This document shows positions 24,169 to 32,488 of a stretch of 64,000 nucleotides of DNA, piece by piece. The stretch covers positions 1,798,001 through 1,862,000 of the forward strand of contig NZ_PTJS01000001.1 of assembly GCF_002941025.1 (NCBI RefSeq), in the 5' to 3' direction. The translations under genes and the position numbers were made by a program. The notes below the pieces were generated by a model. It had not been told where the DNA came from and did not search any database. It saw only the letters and a program-made list of their open reading frames with translations. Positions within the stretch are counted from its first letter, which is position 1, and every line of letters starts with the position of its first letter. This DNA is from Streptomyces sp. QL37. Lineage in GTDB: Bacteria > Actinomycetota > Actinomycetes > Streptomycetales > Streptomycetaceae.

Positions 24169-25434
24169 GTGAAGTACCGCTTGCTTGCCGGTGTGTCCGC
24201 GCTCGTGACGGCCGCCGCTCTCAGTGCCTGCAGTTCCGGTGGGGACGGCGCCGACGAGGCCGGGGGCGTGACGACCGTCGACGTCTGGCTGATGCGCGAC
24301 AGCGTCTCGGCGGCGTTCCAGAAGGAGTTCACCGAGGGCTTCGAGGCGGCGCACCCGGACATCGACGTCCGGATCCAGATCCAGGAGTGGGACGGCATCG
24401 GCCAGAAGATCACCGCCGCCCTGGCGAGCAACGACGCCCCTGACGTGATCGAGGCGGGCAACACGCAGGTCGCCCAGTACGCGGAGAGCGGCGGGCTGCT
24501 GGACCTCAGCGACAGGAAGGAGGAGTTGAACGGCGCGGACTGGCTGAAGGGGCTGGCCGAGCCCGGCGCGTACGAGGGGAAGCAGTACGGCATCCCCTAC
24601 TACGCCGCCAACCGGGTCGTGATCTACCGCAAGGACCTCTTCGAGAAGGCGGGTGTCGACGCCACGGAGATCACCACTCGCGACGCGTGGATCGAGGCCA
24701 CCGAGAAGCTGAACAAGGACGGCACGCAGGGCATCTATCTGCCGGGCCAGCTCTGGTACGCGCTGGGCGGGTTCATCTGGGACGAGGGCGGCGACTTCGC
24801 CACCGAGTCCGGCGGCACGTGGAAGGGCGCGCTCGACACGCCCGAGGCGCAGCGTGGCATGGCCTTCTACGCGCGGCTCCAGGCGCTCGGCAAGGGCCCC
24901 AAGGACTCCGACGAGGACGATCCGCCGCAGGCCGAGGTGATGGCGCAGGGGCAGGTGGCGCAGGTCATCTCCACCCCTGGCGGGGCCAACGTGGTCGTCG
25001 AGAACAACCCGGAGCTCAAGGGGAAGCTGGGCTTCTTCCCGATCCCGGGGAAGACGGCCGGCACTCCGGGTGCGGTGTTCACCGGTGGTTCCGACCTGGT
25101 CGTCCCCGCCGCGTCCGGCCATCCGGAGGAGGCCGTGACCTTCATCAAGGAGCTCACGGGCGACGCCTGGCAGAAGAAGCTCGCGGTGGCCATGAGCTAT
25201 GTGCCCAACCGGACCACCCTCGCCTCGGCCGTGGCGGGCGACCCGGGTGCCTCGGCGATGGCCGTCGGTGCGGCGAACGGGCACGCGACGCCGAACACCC
25301 CGGGCTGGGCGGCCGTCGAGGCCGAGAACCCCGTCAAGGACTACATGACCGCCGTCCTCACCGGCGGTGACGCCGCCGAGGAGGCGGCCAATGCCTCCGC
25401 GGACATCACCCGGGCCATGAACGCCGGCTCCTGA
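24169..25434 (+). CDS. ABC sugar-binding lipoprotein (DasA-like)
   Basis: 421 residues. GTG 24169 with GAGGTG upstream; lipobox ALSACSSGGD. Family-1 extracellular solute-binding protein: VDVWLMRDSVSAAFQKEFTE, DAPDVIEAGNTQVAQYA, and GIPYYAANRVVIYRKDLFEK are typical of chito-oligosaccharide/cellobiose binding proteins. It delivers an oligosaccharide to the two following permeases. No ATPase gene is present; in streptomycetes the shared MsiK ATPase usually energises such systems. Confidence 0.88.
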   Translation: MKYRLLAGVSALVTAAALSACSSGGDGADEAGGVTTVDVWLMRDSVSAAFQKEFTEGFEAAHPDIDVRIQIQEWDGIGQKITAALASNDAPDVIEAGNTQVAQYAESGGLLDLSDRKEELNGADWLKGLAEPGAYEGKQYGIPYYAANRVVIYRKDLFEKAGVDATEITTRDAWIEATEKLNKDGTQGIYLPGQLWYALGGFIWDEGGDFATESGGTWKGALDTPEAQRGMAFYARLQALGKGPKDSDEDDPPQAEVMAQGQVAQVISTPGGANVVVENNPELKGKLGFFPIPGKTAGTPGAVFTGGSDLVVPAASGHPEEAVTFIKELTGDAWQKKLAVAMSYVPNRTTLASAVAGDPGASAMAVGAANGHATPNTPGWAAVEAENPVKDYMTAVLTGGDAAEEAANASADITRAMNAGS

Positions 25435-25473
25435 CCAGGCCCGTCCGTTCCCACCACCGAGAGGAGGCCCGCC

Positions 25474-26442
25474 GTGCCGGATGTGCGTGAACGGCCCGCT
25501 CCCCGCGTCCACCGTCCCCCGAAGGCGCCGCCGGGACGGCGGCCGGGACGCCCCCCGCGCGACCTGTGGCCGTACGCCCTGATCGCCCCCGCGATCGGCG
25601 GCATGCTCTATCTGCTGGTGTACCCACTGGTGCGGGCGGTGGTGATCTCCCTCCAGGACTTCCGGCTCCGCCAGCTGATCAGCGGCGACGCCGAGTTCGT
25701 GGGCCTGCGCAACTACCGGACGCTGCTGTCCGACCCGCGCTTCTGGGAGGTGACCGGCCGCACCTTCGTCTTCATGGCCGTCAACGTCGTACTGATCATG
25801 GTCGTCTCGACCCTGGTCGCGCTGATGACGGAACGGCTGCGCCGGGCCGGCCGTACGGTCGTGCTCTGCTCGCTGGTGCTCGCCTGGGCCATGCCGGTGG
25901 TCGCGGCCACGACGGTCTTCCAGTGGCTGTTCCACTCCGAGTTCGGCATCGTCAACCAGCTGCTGACCGCGCTCGGTTTCGGGTCCTTCGACCGCTACCC
26001 GTGGTTCGCGAACGGTACGGCGTCGTTCACGATCCTGGTCCTGCTGATCGTCTGGCAGTCCGTACCGTTCGCGGCGGTCACCCTCTACTCCGCGCTGACC
26101 ACGGTCCCCGCCGAGCTGTACGAGTCGGCCCGCCTGGACGGCGCCTCCGGATCGCGCGTCTTCCGCTCGGTCACCTTCCCGATGCTGCGGCCGATCTTCA
26201 TGCTGGTCCTCTCCCTGGAGGTGATCTGGACCTTCAAGGCGTTCGTCCAGATCTGGGTGATGACCCGCGGCGGCCCGGGCGACGCCACCACCATCCTGCC
26301 CGTCTACGCGGTCCAGACGGCGCTCTCCAGCCAGCGCTACGACCTGGGTTCCGCCGCCTCGATGATCACCGTGGTCCTGATGTCCGGGGTGCTGGTCCTC
26401 TACTTCCGTCAGATGTTCCGTCAGGAGGACGATCTCGGATGA
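25474..26442 (+). CDS. ABC sugar permease 1 (DasB-like)
   Basis: 322 residues, six predicted membrane helices after a basic proline-rich N-terminus. SARLDGASGSRVFRSVTFPM is the cytoplasmic EAA loop that contacts the ATPase. GTG 25474 has GAGAGGAGG upstream. MalF-type subunit; its stop overlaps the next start (ATGA). Confidence 0.88.
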   Translation: MPDVRERPAPRVHRPPKAPPGRRPGRPPRDLWPYALIAPAIGGMLYLLVYPLVRAVVISLQDFRLRQLISGDAEFVGLRNYRTLLSDPRFWEVTGRTFVFMAVNVVLIMVVSTLVALMTERLRRAGRTVVLCSLVLAWAMPVVAATTVFQWLFHSEFGIVNQLLTALGFGSFDRYPWFANGTASFTILVLLIVWQSVPFAAVTLYSALTTVPAELYESARLDGASGSRVFRSVTFPMLRPIFMLVLSLEVIWTFKAFVQIWVMTRGGPGDATTILPVYAVQTALSSQRYDLGSAASMITVVLMSGVLVLYFRQMFRQEDDLG

Positions 26443-27278
26443 CCCTGCTGCGCCCCCGGGTCCGGCGGATCCCGCTGAACGCCGCCGCCGTCGTGACCGT
26501 CGTGGTCTGCCTCTTCCCCGTGTACTGGATGATCTCCACCGCGTTCAAGCCGTCCCGGGACATCCGGTCCGCCGAACCCCGGCTCGTGCCCTACACCTGG
26601 ACCCTGGACCACTTCCGCCGGGCCGTGCAGGCGGACGGCTTCGAACTGTTCTGGCGCAACAGCGTCCTGGTCACGCTGGGGGCCGTACTGCTCTCTCTCG
26701 TCGTGGCGCTCGGGGCGTCGTTCGCCGTGGCGCGCCTGCGGTGGAGGGGCCGGCGGCAGTTCATGCTGCTGGTCTTCGTCGCCCAGATGGCGCCCTGGGA
26801 GTCGCTGATCATCCCGGTCTACATCATCTCGCGCGACACGGACATGCTCGACCGGCTGCCGACCCTTACTCTCGTCTACTTCATGATCACGCTGCCGTTC
26901 ACGATCGTGGTGCTGAGGGGGTTCCTCGCGACCATCCCACCCGAACTGGAGGAGGCCGCCCAGGTCGACGGCTGCACGAGGACGGGGGCGTTCGTACGGG
27001 TGGCCCTGCCGCTGCTCGCCCCCGGTCTGATGGCCACCTCGCTCTTCGGATTCATCACCGCCTGGAACGAGTTCGCCTACGCCAACTTCCTGATCATCAA
27101 GCAGCAGGACAACCGCACCCTGCCGGTCTGGCTCTCCTCCTTCCAGAACACCTTCGGCACCGACTGGGGCGCCACCATGGCCGCCTCGACGCTCTTCGCG
27201 CTGCCCGCGCTCGTGATCTTCCTCCTGCTCCAGCGTCATGTGACCTCCGGCTTCGCGGCCGGCGCCGTCAAGGGCTGA
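26439..27278 (+). CDS. ABC sugar permease 2 (DasC-like)
   Basis: 279 residues, six helices. EEAAQVDGCTRTGAFVRVAL is the EAA loop; FGFITAWNEFAYANFLI is the typical MalG-type segment. The ATG overlaps the stop of permease 1, so the two subunits are coupled in a 1:1 ratio. Confidence 0.88.
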   Translation: MTLLRPRVRRIPLNAAAVVTVVVCLFPVYWMISTAFKPSRDIRSAEPRLVPYTWTLDHFRRAVQADGFELFWRNSVLVTLGAVLLSLVVALGASFAVARLRWRGRRQFMLLVFVAQMAPWESLIIPVYIISRDTDMLDRLPTLTLVYFMITLPFTIVVLRGFLATIPPELEEAAQVDGCTRTGAFVRVALPLLAPGLMATSLFGFITAWNEFAYANFLIIKQQDNRTLPVWLSSFQNTFGTDWGATMAASTLFALPALVIFLLLQRHVTSGFAAGAVKG

Positions 27279-27332
27279 GCCCCGTCGGCGTACTCGCGAA
27301 CCGTCCGACATCCCCTGCCCCGGAGGCCCTCC

Positions 27333-28895
27333 GTGCCCGCATCACGCCCCGAGCTCTCCCTCCTCCCCCGGCCCGGCAAGGTCTCGCCGCGCCCGGGCCG
27401 CTTCGTCCTCGGCCAGGACACCGCCGTACGCGCCCTGCCGGGCGCGGAGGGCGCGGCGGACTTGTTACGCACGCTCCTCGGGCCGACGACCGGTCTGCCC
27501 CTGCCGCCCTCGGCCGACGGCCGTGTCGTCCTGGCGCTCGACCCGCACCTCGGCGGGCTGGGCGACGAGGGGTACGGCCTCACGGTCGGCCCGGAGGCGC
27601 TCCTGCTGCGCGCCGCCCGGCCGGACGGGCTGCTCCGGGGCGTCCAGACGATCCGTCAACTGCTGCCGCCAGCAGCCCTGTCGGGTGGTGCGCGAGGCGT
27701 CTCCTGGGAGCTGCCGTGCGTCGAGATCAGCGACGTTCCGCGGTATCCCTGGCGCGGCGCGATGCTCGACGTCGCCAGGCACTTCCAGCCCGTCTCCTAC
27801 CTGCGCCGCTACGTGGACCTGATGGCGCTGCACAAGCTCAATGTCCTCCATCTGCACCTCACCGACGACCAGGGCTGGCGCATGCCGGTCGAAGCCTTCC
27901 CCCGGCTGACCTCGGTGGGCGGGCACCGGGCCCAGTCCCTGTCCGACGGCGTGCCGCACACGGGGGCGTACACCGGGGCGGAGCTGCGGGGCCTGGTCCG
28001 TCACGCGCGGGAGCGGGGGGTGACCGTCGTGCCGGAGATCGAGATGCCGGGCCATGTGCGCGCGGCGCTCGCGGCCTACCCCCACCTGGGAAACCACCCG
28101 GAGCGACGCCTCGACGTGTGGACCCGGTGGGGCGTCTGCGACACCGTGTTCGGCGTCCACGAGGAGGTGTTCGACTTCTGCCGGACGGTGCTGGAGGAGG
28201 TCATGGACGTCTTCCCGTCCCCGTACGTCCATATCGGCGGCGACGAGTGTCCGGTCACCGAGTGGGAGAACAGCCCGGCGGCCCGGGCCCGTGCGGCGGC
28301 CGAGGGGCTGGACGGCCCCCGGGGGCTGCACGGCTGGTTCATGGGCCGGATCGGCTCGTTCCTCGTGGAGCACGGCCGGCGGCCGACCGGCTGGGCCGAG
28401 ACCGGCAGCGAACTGCCTCCCGAATTCACGGTGATGACCTGGCGCGACCCCGCGCACGCGCTCGCCGCCGCGCGGCGCGGCCACCAGGTGGTGACCGCGC
28501 ACCACCGCGCGACGTATCTGGACTACGCCCAGTCGACTGATCCGGACGAACCCACCGCGCAGCGGGGCGAGCCCGTCCCCCTGCACGCGGTCCACACGAA
28601 CGAGCCGGTGCCGGCGGACTGGGCACCGGACGAGGCCTCCCGCGTCCTGGGCACCCAGGCGCAACTGTGGACCGAGTACGTGACGACGCCGGACCGCATC
28701 GAGTACCTCACCTACCCCCGGCTGTGCGCCCTGGCGGACCGCGCCTGGTCCGGCGGGCGCGGCGACTGGGCCGGGTTCGTCGAGCGGCTGCGCGACCACA
28801 CCGCCCGGCTGGACGCCCTCGGAGTCCCCTACCGGCCCCTGACCACGCGGTCCCTGGCGACCGCGTCCGGAAGTACAGCGCGACCCCCTCGGTAA
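27333..28895 (+). CDS. GH20 beta-N-acetylhexosaminidase, TTA-containing
   Basis: 520 residues, no signal peptide, so probably intracellular, acting on imported oligomers. GH20b-like domain to ~130, then the barrel: VEISDVPRYPWRGAMLDVAR, LHLTDDQGWRMPVEAFPRL, and the catalytic pair in HIGGDECPVTEW. Substrate-assisted chemistry removes terminal GlcNAc/GalNAc. GTG 27333 has a GGAGG site. Codon 45 (27465-27467) is TTA, the rare leucine codon read by the bldA tRNA, so translation may depend on developmental stage. Same strand and 54 bp after the permease. Confidence 0.92.
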   Translation: MPASRPELSLLPRPGKVSPRPGRFVLGQDTAVRALPGAEGAADLLRTLLGPTTGLPLPPSADGRVVLALDPHLGGLGDEGYGLTVGPEALLLRAARPDGLLRGVQTIRQLLPPAALSGGARGVSWELPCVEISDVPRYPWRGAMLDVARHFQPVSYLRRYVDLMALHKLNVLHLHLTDDQGWRMPVEAFPRLTSVGGHRAQSLSDGVPHTGAYTGAELRGLVRHARERGVTVVPEIEMPGHVRAALAAYPHLGNHPERRLDVWTRWGVCDTVFGVHEEVFDFCRTVLEEVMDVFPSPYVHIGGDECPVTEWENSPAARARAAAEGLDGPRGLHGWFMGRIGSFLVEHGRRPTGWAETGSELPPEFTVMTWRDPAHALAAARRGHQVVTAHHRATYLDYAQSTDPDEPTAQRGEPVPLHAVHTNEPVPADWAPDEASRVLGTQAQLWTEYVTTPDRIEYLTYPRLCALADRAWSGGRGDWAGFVERLRDHTARLDALGVPYRPLTTRSLATASGSTARPPR

Positions 28896-28928
28896 CTCAT
28901 CCCCCACCGTTCCGGAGAGGAACACGCA

Positions 28929-30359
28929 ATGAGGACATTCCGCAGGAGCCGTATCCGCGCGGCGGCGGCCGCCGCCGTCACCCTGGCCCTGGGCTGCACG
29001 GCCCTCGCCGCCCTGCCCTCGACCGCCGGTGCCGCGGCGGCCGGCGGGCTCGTCGTCCAGTACCGCACGAGCGCGTCGGGAGCGACGGCCGACCAGAGCG
29101 AGCCGTGGCTGAAGGTACGCAACACCGGGAGCGCGAGTGTGCCTCTCTCCGACGTCAAGGTGCGGTACTACTTCAAGGGCGACTCCGCGGCGGCCGCCTA
29201 CCGGTTCGCCTGTTCCTGGGCGGTGAAGGGCTGCGCGAACATCACCGGCACGTTCAAGACCCTTCCGAACCCGACCGCCACCGCCGACCGCTATCTGGAG
29301 ATCGCCTTCACCTCCGGCGCGGGTTCGCTCGCTCCCGGCGCGGACACCGGGGACATGCAGCTGCGCTTCCACCGCGCGGACTGGCAGCCGCTGGGGCAGA
29401 GCGACGACTACTCCTTCGGCGCCGGACGGAGCACGTACGGGGACTGGCCCAGGATCACCGCGCAGGTGGGCGCCGTCACGGCCTGGGGCGAGGCGCCCGA
29501 GGGCAACGGTCCGACCGACCCGACCGATCCCCCCACCGACCCGCCGGCGGACGGGCCCAGGCTGTTCGACGACTTCGACTACAGCGGTCACACGGACCCG
29601 AGGATCGCGGCGAACGGCTGGAGCGTCCGCTCGAACTCCGGCGGCCCCGGGGTGCCGGGCGCCGTCTGGGCCCCGGAGAACGTCACCTTCACCAGCCAGA
29701 GCGGAAACTCGGTGATGAACCTGGAGACGTCCACGGCGGGCACGGGAGCCACGACGGTGCAGACGGAGATCCTCACGCAGTCCATGAAGTTCCGCAACGG
29801 CACCTACGCGGCCCGCGTGAAGTTCAGTGACGCGCCGAGGTCCGGGCCCGACGGGGACCACCTCGTCCAGACCTTCTTCACCATCAACGACCTCAAGGCG
29901 CCGATGGCGGACGACTACGCCGAGTACGACTTCGAGTACCTGCCCAACGGCGGCTGGGGCGAGCCGGCCAACATCCTCTACACCACTTCCTGGGAGACCT
30001 ACCGCCCCGACCCGTGGGAGGCCGTCAACCAGCACAGCGAGGCGCGGCAGAGCTACGCGGGCTGGCACGACCTGGTGGTGACCATCGACGACAGCGCCAT
30101 CACGTACTACGTCGACGGTCAGCTCTTCGGGACGCACGGGGCGGCCTATCTCCCGGAGCGGCCGATGTCGATCAACTTCAACCAGTGGCTGATCGATCTG
30201 GCCGGCCAGAGCAGCACGACCCCGCGCTCGTACGACCAGCAGGTGGACTACGTCCTGCACGTGAAGGACCAGGTCCTCTCGCCCGCCCAGGTCTCGGCGC
30301 TGGTGAGCGGGTACCGCGCGGCGGGCACCACGTTCCAGGACACGGTGCCGACCGCCTGA
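28929..30359 (+). CDS. secreted CBM3 - GH16-like glycoside hydrolase
   Basis: 476 residues. Signal peptide with Arg-rich start (TFRRSRIRAAAAAAVTLALG) and cleavage near STAGAAAA. Residues ~40-190 form a family-3 carbohydrate-binding module (VQYRTSASGATADQSEPWLK; VRYYFKGDS). After a Thr/Pro linker the catalytic domain shows the GH16 active-site sequence AEYDFEYLPNGGWG, with both Glu residues of the ExDxE motif. GH16 enzymes cut beta-1,3/1,4-glucans and related polymers. CBM3 modules bind cellulose or chitin. It ends the ABC-GH20 group and may feed the transporter. Confidence 0.87.
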   Translation: MRTFRRSRIRAAAAAAVTLALGCTALAALPSTAGAAAAGGLVVQYRTSASGATADQSEPWLKVRNTGSASVPLSDVKVRYYFKGDSAAAAYRFACSWAVKGCANITGTFKTLPNPTATADRYLEIAFTSGAGSLAPGADTGDMQLRFHRADWQPLGQSDDYSFGAGRSTYGDWPRITAQVGAVTAWGEAPEGNGPTDPTDPPTDPPADGPRLFDDFDYSGHTDPRIAANGWSVRSNSGGPGVPGAVWAPENVTFTSQSGNSVMNLETSTAGTGATTVQTEILTQSMKFRNGTYAARVKFSDAPRSGPDGDHLVQTFFTINDLKAPMADDYAEYDFEYLPNGGWGEPANILYTTSWETYRPDPWEAVNQHSEARQSYAGWHDLVVTIDDSAITYYVDGQLFGTHGAAYLPERPMSINFNQWLIDLAGQSSTTPRSYDQQVDYVLHVKDQVLSPAQVSALVSGYRAAGTTFQDTVPTA

Positions 30360-30375
30360 CCAGGCAGATGTGAGG

Positions 30376-30416
30376 GGGAGCGGGGCGGAGGGCGAGGAGC
30401 CCGCCGCCCCGCTCCC
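30376..30416 (+). terminator. terminator of the sugar cluster
   Basis: GGGAGCGGGGCGG pairs with CCGCCCCGCTCCC (13-bp stem, 15-nt loop), 17 bp after the GH16 stop. Confidence 0.65.
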
Positions 30417-30441
30417 GCGTGTCCGGAATTCGGTTTCCCCC

Positions 30442-30471
30442 TTGACAGCCTCACCACCCGCCAGGCAATCT
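30442..30471 (+). promoter_or_regulatory. predicted promoter of hyi
   Basis: TTGACA (30442-30447), 18-bp spacer, CAATCT (30466-30471). A class B element begins 8 bp downstream, at about the transcription start. Confidence 0.6.
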
Positions 30472-30478
30472 TCCGTTA

Positions 30479-30506
30479 AGCAGAAACTAACTTCCGCGAT
30501 ACGGAA
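30479..30506. promoter_or_regulatory. class B operator of hyi
   Basis: The inner palindrome TTCCGCGATACGGAA is preceded by AGCAGAAA. In 28 aligned positions 20 match the minus-strand element in front of gcl (37095-37122). Confidence 0.7.
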
Positions 30507-30516
30507 GGAGCGCATG

Positions 30517-31368
30517 ATGGGTTACTCGGACCAGCGCTTCGATGTGAACCTCTCGATCCTCTTCACCGAACTCCCGCTCCTGGAGCGCCCCGCGGCGGCC
30601 GCCGCCGCGGGCTTCACGGCGGTCGAGCTCTGGTGGCCCTGGATCGAGACCCCCACCCCCGCGCAGGCCGAGCTCGACGCCCTGAAGAAGGCGCTCGACG
30701 ACGCGGGCACGCAGCTGGTGGGGCTGAACTTCTACGCGGGCCGGCTCCCCGGTCCCGACCGCGGGGCGCTCTCGCTGCCCGGCGAGGAGTCGGACCGCTT
30801 CCGCGCCAACATCGACGTGGCGGCGGACTTCGCGGCCTCGGTCGGATGCAAGGCGCTCAACGCCCTCTACGGCAACCGCGTCGAGGGCGTGGAGCCGGCC
30901 GTCCAGGACGAACTCGCTCTGGAGAACCTGGTCCTGGCCGCCCGCGCGGCCCACCGGGTCGGGGCGACCCTCCTGATCGAGACCCTCAACGACACGGAGT
31001 CGCCGCTCTACCCCCTGGTCAGCGCACCGGCGGGCATCGAGGTCGTCGACCGCGTCAACGAGGCGACGGGCCTGGGCAACGCCACGTTCCTGCTCGACCT
31101 CTACCACCTGTCGATGAACGGCGAGGACCTCAGCCAGGTCATCAAGGCGTACGCCGCGAAGACCGGCCACGTCCAGATCGCCGACAACCCGGGGCGCGGC
31201 GCGCCCGGCACCGGCTCGCTCCCGCTGGAGCGCCTCCTCGACGAGCTGACCGAGGCCGGTTACGACGGCTGGGTCGGCCTGGAGTACAAGCCGGGCGACC
31301 GGCCGAGCGCGGAGTCCTTCGACTGGCTCCCCGCCGGCGACAGGCCCGGGCACCGGCCGGCCCGCTGA
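30517..31368 (+). CDS. hyi: hydroxypyruvate isomerase
   Basis: 283 residues, TIM barrel of the xylose-isomerase-like group. It interconverts hydroxypyruvate and tartronate semialdehyde, the product of glyoxylate carboligase. RFDVNLSILFTELPLLERPA at the start, GCKALNALYGN, LLIETLNDTESPLYPL (metal/active-site Glu) and GWVGLEYKPGD (second Glu) are characteristic. ATG 30517 sits six bases after AAGGAG and is preferred to ATG 30514. Followed by the reductase after 43 bp, a normal glyoxylate operon. Confidence 0.92.
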   Translation: MGYSDQRFDVNLSILFTELPLLERPAAAAAAGFTAVELWWPWIETPTPAQAELDALKKALDDAGTQLVGLNFYAGRLPGPDRGALSLPGEESDRFRANIDVAADFAASVGCKALNALYGNRVEGVEPAVQDELALENLVLAARAAHRVGATLLIETLNDTESPLYPLVSAPAGIEVVDRVNEATGLGNATFLLDLYHLSMNGEDLSQVIKAYAAKTGHVQIADNPGRGAPGTGSLPLERLLDELTEAGYDGWVGLEYKPGDRPSAESFDWLPAGDRPGHRPAR

Positions 31369-31411
31369 GGCCCTCCCCCTCCCGCACACACGCTTACCGG
31401 AAGGCACCCTC

Positions 31412-32305
31412 ATGAGCAGCAATCTCCCCAAGGTCGCCTGGATCGGGCTCGGCATCATGGGCTCCCCCATGTCCGAGAACCTGGTCAAGGCCGGATACCA
31501 GGTCACGGGTTACACCCTGGAGCAGGACAAGATCGACCGGCTCGTCGCGGCGGGCGGCAAGGGTGCCGCCTCGATCGCGGACGCGGTGCGCGACGCCGAT
31601 GTCGTCATCACCATGGTCCCGGCGTCCCCGCAGGTCGAGGCCATCGCGTACGGCCCCGACGGCATCCTGGAGAACGTCAGGCAGGGCACCCTGCTGATCG
31701 ACATGTCCTCCATCACGCCGCAGACCTCCGTGGACCTGGCGTCGAGCGCGAAGGACAAGGGCATCCGAGTGCTGGACGCCCCCGTCTCGGGCGGCGAGGC
31801 CGGCGCCATCGAGGCCGTCCTCTCCATCATGGTCGGCGGCGAGCAGACCGACTTCGACGCCGCGAAGCCGCTGCTCGACGCGCTCGGCAAGACGATCGTC
31901 CTGTGCGGGCCGCACGGCTCCGGCCAGACGGTGAAGGCGGCCAACCAGCTGATCGTCGCGGTCAACATCCAGGCCTGCGCCGAGGCCGTCGTCTTCCTGG
32001 AGAAGTCCGGGGTCGACCTGTCCGCCGCGCTCGACGTGCTGAACGGCGGCCTCGCCGGTTCGACCGTCCTGACCCGCAAGAAGGACAACTTCCTCAAGCG
32101 GGACTTCGCTCCGGGCTTCCGGATCGACCTGCACCACAAGGACATGGGCATCGTCACGGACGCCGCCCGCAACGTCGGCGCGGCACTGCCCGTCGGCGGG
32201 GTCGTGGCCCAGCTGGTGGCCTCCCTGCGCGCCCAGGGTGACGGCGGCCTGGACCACTCAGCGCTGCTGCGCTCGGTCGAGCGGCTCTCCGGCTCCCAGG
32301 TCTGA
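31412..32305 (+). CDS. glxR: 2-hydroxy-3-oxopropionate (tartronate semialdehyde) reductase
   Basis: 297 residues, beta-hydroxyacid dehydrogenase. Rossmann motif GLGIMGSPMSENL at residues ~10-25, substrate-binding DAPVSGGEAGA (~122) and the catalytic Lys in VKAANQLIVAVNI (~170). It reduces tartronate semialdehyde to D-glycerate with NAD(P)H. GGAAGG precedes ATG 31412. Forms the second step with gcl, which lies 3 kb away on the other strand. Confidence 0.93.
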   Translation: MSSNLPKVAWIGLGIMGSPMSENLVKAGYQVTGYTLEQDKIDRLVAAGGKGAASIADAVRDADVVITMVPASPQVEAIAYGPDGILENVRQGTLLIDMSSITPQTSVDLASSAKDKGIRVLDAPVSGGEAGAIEAVLSIMVGGEQTDFDAAKPLLDALGKTIVLCGPHGSGQTVKAANQLIVAVNIQACAEAVVFLEKSGVDLSAALDVLNGGLAGSTVLTRKKDNFLKRDFAPGFRIDLHHKDMGIVTDAARNVGAALPVGGVVAQLVASLRAQGDGGLDHSALLRSVERLSGSQV

Positions 32306-32410
32306 CAATCCGGCCCTCCACAGGGCCCCATGAACTCCGGGTCGCGGTGGCGCTGACACCTGTCCTGTCGCGCCCAGGCGCTGCCGCGACCCGGAACCTC
32401 CTCCTCCAAT

Positions 32411-32427
32411 TTCAACAAACTGTTGAC
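32411..32427. promoter_or_regulatory. class A operator of catalase
   Basis: TTCAACAAACTGTTGAC; shares a 21-bp identity (inverted) with the urate-operon site. Confidence 0.85.
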
Positions 32428-32452
32428 GCTTCGACATCGGCGAATCTACGCT
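32423..32452 (+). promoter_or_regulatory. predicted catalase promoter
   Basis: TTGACG (32423-32428), 18-bp spacer, TACGCT (32447-32452), with the -35 inside the operator's right half. Confidence 0.6.
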
Positions 32453-32488
32453 CCTGAGGCCGTCAGCAGCCCCGTACGGAAGGCCTCC

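Noticed and set aside
24169..27278. ABC sugar genes named as the main dasABC locus
   Set aside because: The neighbours (urate genes, GH20, GH16) and the regulator's extra tail do not match the known dasRABC arrangement; I call it Das-like only.
27465..30515. Very long minus-strand open frame (about 1000 codons) opposite the GH20 and GH16 genes
   Set aside because: Arg/Gly/Val/Asp-rich low-complexity translation and no family motif; it is the antisense shadow of GC3-rich real genes.
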